The notes beneath the pieces were generated by a model that was not told the origin of the DNA, did not search any database, and worked only from the letters and a program-made list of their open reading frames with translations. Positions 60,569 to 64,000 of a stretch of DNA of 64,000 bases are shown here, piece after piece (the stretch's first letter is position 1; each line of letters opens with the position of its first letter). The translations under genes were made by a program, and so were the position numbers. Source of the DNA: SAR202 cluster bacterium bin90 (lineage in GTDB: Bacteria; Chloroflexota; Dehalococcoidia; Lucifugimonadales; JADFKI01); NCBI GenBank assembly GCA_002238855.1, contig MPND01000003.1, forward strand, positions 85,418 to 149,417. Direction: 5' to 3'.

Positions 60569-61705
60569 ATGACAACAGAACAGCACTATGACGCTATCGT
60601 AATCGGACTTGGCGGCATGGGAAGTGCCGCGCTCTATCAACTCGCTCAACGTGGCAAGCGAGTGCTCGGCATCGAGCAGTTCGACATCGCGCACGAAATG
60701 GGTTCATCTCACGGAGTAACACGCATCATTCGCCTCGCATATCATGAGCACCCATCCTATGTGCCTCTGATGCGTCGCGCATACGAACTGTGGCGCGAGC
60801 TGGAAGCCTCTGCTGGCGAGCAGTTACTGCACATTACTGGTTCCATCGACGCTGGTCCGCCGGATGGCTCCAATTTCAATGGCTCACTCCTTTCCTGCGA
60901 GCAGCACGATCTACCGCATGACGTGCTCACAAGCTCGGAGCTTACTGAGCGTTTCCCCGGCTATCGATTGCCTCCCGAGACGATGGCGGTTTTTCAGGGG
61001 GAGGGCGGATTTCTGCTGCCTGAACGTTGTATATCCTTGTTCGTCGATAAGGCGCGCGCATTGGGAGCAACCGTACATACGGGCGAGCGTACGCGAGATT
61101 GTCAACCAACCTCGAACGGTGTCACAGTGCGCACAGAGACCGGTACCTATGAGGCCGAAACACTCGTCATATCCGCGGGAGCGTGGGCATCAAAGCTCTT
61201 GCCAGGGCTAAGCCCAGTCGCAGTTCCAGAGCGCCAGGTGCTGGCTTGGTTTGAGACACTACGCCCCGAACTCTTTACGCCCGAGGTGTTCCCTGTCTTC
61301 AATCTGGTAGTGGACGAGGGCCAGTTCTATGGCTTCCCGGAATTCGGTGTAACCGGGTTTAAGTTAGGCAAGTACCACCATCTTGAGGAGAACGTGGACC
61401 CGGACACAATAGACCGCGAGCCGAACTCCGGCGACGAGGCCGTACTGCGCGACTTCACAGAAAAGTACTTCCGAGACGCCGCCGGTGCAACCTCTTCAAT
61501 GAAGGTCTGCATGTTTACGAACAGTCCAGACGAGCATTTCATCATTGACCGGCTTCCCGATTGTCCACAGGTGATTGTTGCAGCAGGTTTCTCGGGGCAT
61601 GGGTTCAAATTTTCCAGTATCGTCGGTGAAGTGCTCGCGGACCTTGCGGTCGACGGCACGACAAGACACGATATAGGCATGTTCAAACTAGCTCGATTCG
61701 ACTGA
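60569..61705 (+). CDS. Monomeric sarcosine oxidase/N-methyltryptophan oxidase-like flavoprotein
   Basis: 378 residues. FAD Rossmann loop AIVIGLGGMGSAALYQLAQR, then FDIAHEMGSSHGVTRIIRLA, characteristic of this family. Cys in KVCMFTNSPDEHFIIDRLPD matches the position that binds FAD covalently, and FSGHGFKFSSIVGEVLADL is the C-terminal FAD block. It would oxidise secondary amines with O2, giving aldehyde and H2O2. The substrate is unknown. Converges 38 nt from a second flavoprotein gene. It lies 31 nt after leuB. Confidence 0.92.
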   Translation: MTTEQHYDAIVIGLGGMGSAALYQLAQRGKRVLGIEQFDIAHEMGSSHGVTRIIRLAYHEHPSYVPLMRRAYELWRELEASAGEQLLHITGSIDAGPPDGSNFNGSLLSCEQHDLPHDVLTSSELTERFPGYRLPPETMAVFQGEGGFLLPERCISLFVDKARALGATVHTGERTRDCQPTSNGVTVRTETGTYEAETLVISAGAWASKLLPGLSPVAVPERQVLAWFETLRPELFTPEVFPVFNLVVDEGQFYGFPEFGVTGFKLGKYHHLEENVDPDTIDREPNSGDEAVLRDFTEKYFRDAAGATSSMKVCMFTNSPDEHFIIDRLPDCPQVIVAAGFSGHGFKFSSIVGEVLADLAVDGTTRHDIGMFKLARFD

Positions 61706-61743
61706 AAGTCGGCTATACGACAAGTGCCATTATCGGCCAGCGA

Positions 61744-62907
61744 CTAATGCGAGTGTAGTGAATCGAATCGATCGAGACGGTATGGTGACAGCACAGAGTC
61801 AACGGTTGCGCCATCGCAGATCTCCAACATTGCCAATTGGCTAAGAAGTGGCGCCAGAGTAACTCCACTGTGGGTGAGTGCGATGTACATATTGGGTGCT
61901 TCGTTCGCGAATCCCATTATCGGATAGCCGTCTAGAGGCATGGGTCTCCACCCTACCGGCACAGGTACCGCCTGGGCACTCGAAAGTTGAGGCAGAAAAG
62001 CCGCAGCGCGCTCAAGCAGGTCGTCGGCATGGGCCTGGCTGTCGTCTTCGGCGAGGCTCTCTTGGCTTCCTTCGCCAATCATCATTCTGCTGTCGGCGCA
62101 CTGTCGAATATGAACCTCTTGCCCTCCGTCCTCCAATGGAGGCGCATAAACGACTGGCACATTCTTTAGCACGGGCGGCAATGGATTAGTGCGAATCACA
62201 ACACCCGGACTTCTCTCCTGCGGGACACTTACATTGGCGAGCGATGCGAGTGAAGTCACCCCTGTTCCCGCTGCCAGTACCACGGTGCCGCACTCGATTT
62301 CTCCTGAGTTCGTCTCAACAACTGAGATTGAACCGTCACGTCGTAGGCCGAAGCCGATGACTTCCGTCTCAGAAAGGACCGTTGCTTCGAGTTCTGCCAA
62401 ACGGCGTACACAGGCATCGACTACCATCTGAGGTTCGACCTGGGCTTCGTTCTCGCTGAATTCCACGGCTTCGATTTCTCCTAACGATAGCGAAGGTTCC
62501 AGAGCAGAAAGTTCTGAGCGACTAATCATACGAGTCGGGTATCCCCAGGACTGAAGCTGTTTGACTTCCGAGGCGAGACGCTCTGCGCCGGAGGGTTCAA
62601 TCTCCCACGAGACTTTGCCGCCCCAGCGTAGTCCAACGCTCGCGCTGTCACCATCGTCGGCGATAGCAGAGGCGAAGTGCTCCCACATCTCAAGAGAACG
62701 ACGGTTCAAATTATGGTAGCCAATCGGCTGTTTGGAGCCAGCGTTAATCCAGGCAAAGCTGTGGCTGGAAGCGCCGCTACCTGGCGTCGCCTTGTCGATT
62801 AACGTGACGCGACTTCCACGAGCGGCAAGACGCCAGGCAATGCTTGCGCCAATAATACCCGCACCCACGACGACGATTGAGGATTCGCCGCTCCGCCCAC
62901 TACTCAT
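61744..62907 (-). CDS. DAO-family FAD-dependent oxidoreductase
   Basis: About 387 residues of the glycine/D-amino-acid oxidase or dehydrogenase group. SSIVVVGAGIIGASIAWRLA is the Rossmann motif, followed by VTLIDKATPGSGASSHSFAW. The C-terminal FAD block is VPVGWRPMPLDGYPIMGFAN with ALTHSGVTLAPLLSQLAM. No membrane segment. Start is ATG 62907, 9 nt after GGAGG; GTG 62913 is too close to that site. Substrate unknown. Convergent with the sarcosine-oxidase-like gene. Confidence 0.91.
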   Translation of the reverse strand: MSSGRSGESSIVVVGAGIIGASIAWRLAARGSRVTLIDKATPGSGASSHSFAWINAGSKQPIGYHNLNRRSLEMWEHFASAIADDGDSASVGLRWGGKVSWEIEPSGAERLASEVKQLQSWGYPTRMISRSELSALEPSLSLGEIEAVEFSENEAQVEPQMVVDACVRRLAELEATVLSETEVIGFGLRRDGSISVVETNSGEIECGTVVLAAGTGVTSLASLANVSVPQERSPGVVIRTNPLPPVLKNVPVVYAPPLEDGGQEVHIRQCADSRMMIGEGSQESLAEDDSQAHADDLLERAAAFLPQLSSAQAVPVPVGWRPMPLDGYPIMGFANEAPNMYIALTHSGVTLAPLLSQLAMLEICDGATVDSVLSPYRLDRFDSLHSH

Positions 62908-62975
62908 TGGCACTTGCCTCCTTCAGCATTCCATTGAGTATTAGAGCCGTGGGCTAAACCGAATGAAGTAAGCAT

Positions 62976-63251
62976 CTACGAGGCCATAGATTTTGGGACT
63001 CTCATTGCATCATCGGAAGTTACTTCCCCCCGTTGCTGGGAAATTTGACGCTGACAAATGGAGCATCCGAATTCATGCGCAGCTTCATTGGCGTATGGGG
63101 TTTCGGACTTAGACGCCCTACGGCCGGAGATGACCACGAGTGCCTGAACTACCAGAGTGAAGATACTCACGAATATTCCTACGACCAGCGAAAACAAAGC
63201 TTGCAAAACCAAGCGTGTCAATCCGACACTGCCTGCGGTTCTCGTATTCAC
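62976..63251 (-). CDS. Small single-helix membrane protein with CxxC
   Basis: About 91 residues, unrecognised. One long hydrophobic helix, VLQALFSLVVGIFVSIFTLV, spans residues about 14-40. It is followed by RRASKSE and a polar tail with CSICQRQISQQRGE, a possible metal-binding CxxC. Start is GTG 63251 just after GGGGGTG; a longer frame to 63299 is open but would overlap the -10 element. TATAAT on the minus strand at 63299-63304 supports expression. Uncertain gene. Confidence 0.45.
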   Translation of the reverse strand: MNTRTAGSVGLTRLVLQALFSLVVGIFVSIFTLVVQALVVISGRRASKSETPYANEAAHEFGCSICQRQISQQRGEVTSDDAMRVPKSMAS

Positions 63252-63602
63252 CCTGCACCCCCAAATTCGAATGCCTGTTTGAGAAACTGACTTTAACAAT
63301 TATAAAACTTCAGTTTGAAAACAAGTGCAGCATAAATTAGCGATCTTCGCTAGCCATTTTGGGGCGCAATTCATCGCGAAATTCTCCTGAATGCCACCCT
63401 CGGTCGATTTCATCTGCCTAGCGCCAGAAACTACGGGGGCCAGTCTGTCAATTCTTGAGAGGACTTGCCGCCTAGTGTAGGTAAGCTGTCGAAATTGGAA
63501 CGAGGTGCAAAATAATGTATCCTTGCAATCCGTAAAGACGTTCCTAGCCTCAAGTCTTGGAAGGTTATGTCATTAGGACGAAAATAAGCAGGAGAAAGCC
63601 AA
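63252..63602. other. Intergenic region with divergent promoters
   Basis: About 350 bases without a gene. The left part holds the minus-strand -10 described separately. Toward the right, TTGGAA and TATCCT with a 17-nt spacer (near 63497-63525) may serve the following plus-strand gene. A/T content is higher than in the neighbouring genes. No RNA gene or repeat is recognised. Confidence 0.4.
63299..63304 (-). promoter_or_regulatory. -10 element before the small membrane protein gene
   Basis: Minus strand TATAAT about 50 nt before GTG 63251. A -35 at proper spacing is not clear. Confidence 0.4.
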
Positions 63603-64000
63603 TTGAGAAAGCCAATGCTACAAACCGCGGTCGCAAACTATGGTCACACTAACCCCCTGAAGGACGGTAGCATCACGTCCGAAATGTTCGATATGGAGCA
63701 TCATGAAATAACGCCTGTACCTATGATTTTCCGTCGAATGGTACGCAACCTGGAGTTCGATGTAGCGGAAATGGCACTCGCAACCTACTTATGCTCACGA
63801 GCGCACGGTAAGCACTTCACAGGTCTTCCGATATTTCTGACGCACGACTTCTACCACGGCGGCATTGTTGTGAACGGCCGCAGCGGCATTGAGCAACCGA
63901 GGGACCTCGAAGGCCGGAAGGTTGGAGTCCGCAGTTATACGCTGACACCCGGAGTGTGGACGCGCGCCATTCTACAGACAGAGTATGGTGTTGACCTTGA
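63603..64000 (+). CDS. 4,5-dihydroxyphthalate decarboxylase/solute-binding-like protein, cut by the window end
   Basis: Open from TTG 63603 through the window edge, 132 residues seen. AGGAG lies 8 nt before the TTG; ATG 63615 is an alternative. The sequence NYGHTNPLKDGSI, FDVAEMALATYLCSRAHGK, FTGLPIFLTHDFYHGGIVVN and DLEGRKVGVRSYTLTPGVWT matches the family named after 4,5-dihydroxyphthalate decarboxylase, which shares the periplasmic-binding fold. No signal peptide is present, so an enzyme role is possible, but ABC-type binding proteins of this fold also exist. The rest lies outside the window. Confidence 0.85.
   Translation, partial: MRKPMLQTAVANYGHTNPLKDGSITSEMFDMEHHEITPVPMIFRRMVRNLEFDVAEMALATYLCSRAHGKHFTGLPIFLTHDFYHGGIVVNGRSGIEQPRDLEGRKVGVRSYTLTPGVWTRAILQTEYGVDL

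Noticed and set aside
1..64000. CRISPR array, insertion sequence, prophage or integron
   Set aside because: No regularly spaced repeats, transposase, integrase or phage-like genes were found in any part of the window.

Overview
The window is about 64 kb of a bacterial chromosome, moderately G+C-rich by eye, with some 57 protein genes, one tRNA and no insertion sequence, prophage or CRISPR array that I could find. The gene set (membrane pyrophosphatase, formate-tetrahydrofolate ligase, tungsten-type aldehyde oxidoreductase beside an NAD-linked formate dehydrogenase, an F420 ligase, a MEMO-family protein, many flavin/NAD oxidoreductases, HpcH/CitE aldolases and an edge gene resembling 4,5-dihydroxyphthalate decarboxylase/solute-binding proteins) suggests Chloroflexota, perhaps a Dehalococcoidia/SAR202-like lineage. 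That placement is inference from gene content; no rRNA is present to test it.

Layout. 0.07-11.4 kb is mostly housekeeping: a class IV aminotransferase, tRNA-Leu(UAA), the minus-strand run mnmA-dinB-rnhB-yraN followed by thiE-translin-hppA, rsfS, the tsaE-tsaB-ndk operon, a phosphoesterase and an unknown acidic-tailed protein. 11.5-18.3 kb looks catabolic: flavin reductase, esterase, HpcH-type aldolase, zinc alcohol dehydrogenase and aldo/keto reductase on plus, with an IlvD/Edd sugar-acid dehydratase and an unknown protein on minus. A DUF429 gene at 18.4-19.3 kb is split by one extra C.

19.3-34.5 kb is the most distinctive block. It is a minus-strand series reading MEMO-like protein, zinc alcohol dehydrogenase, formate-THF ligase, MoeA, MoeA fused to a periplasmic-binding-like domain, MobA, MoaD, aldehyde:ferredoxin oxidoreductase, a NuoE-like and a NuoF-like subunit, and the large formate dehydrogenase subunit. 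It holds cofactor synthesis and two Mo/W enzymes, with a single NAD-reducing module lying between them. I infer an aldehyde/formate oxidation and one-carbon hub.

34.6-46.7 kb is core machinery: prs, secA, a PolX-type polymerase and an unknown helical protein on plus, then an MFS carrier, valS and a ChlI-like AAA+ ATPase on minus. 46.8-64 kb is mixed metabolism: an MBL hydrolase, citE-like and folB, cofE, a cyclophilin-like protein with tenA, glpK and an Ldh-family dehydrogenase, a large M14 peptidase with a small membrane protein, an EVE protein, a lipoprotein, an MFS carrier with a His-rich tail, leuB, two flavoprotein amine/amino-acid oxidases, a small membrane protein and a truncated solute-binding-like gene.

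Recurring features are an extended -10 element of the form TGCTAnAAT, several TTG starts preceded by good ribosome binding sites, and a divergent mnmA/rsfS promoter pair whose spacing predicts leaderless mRNAs.
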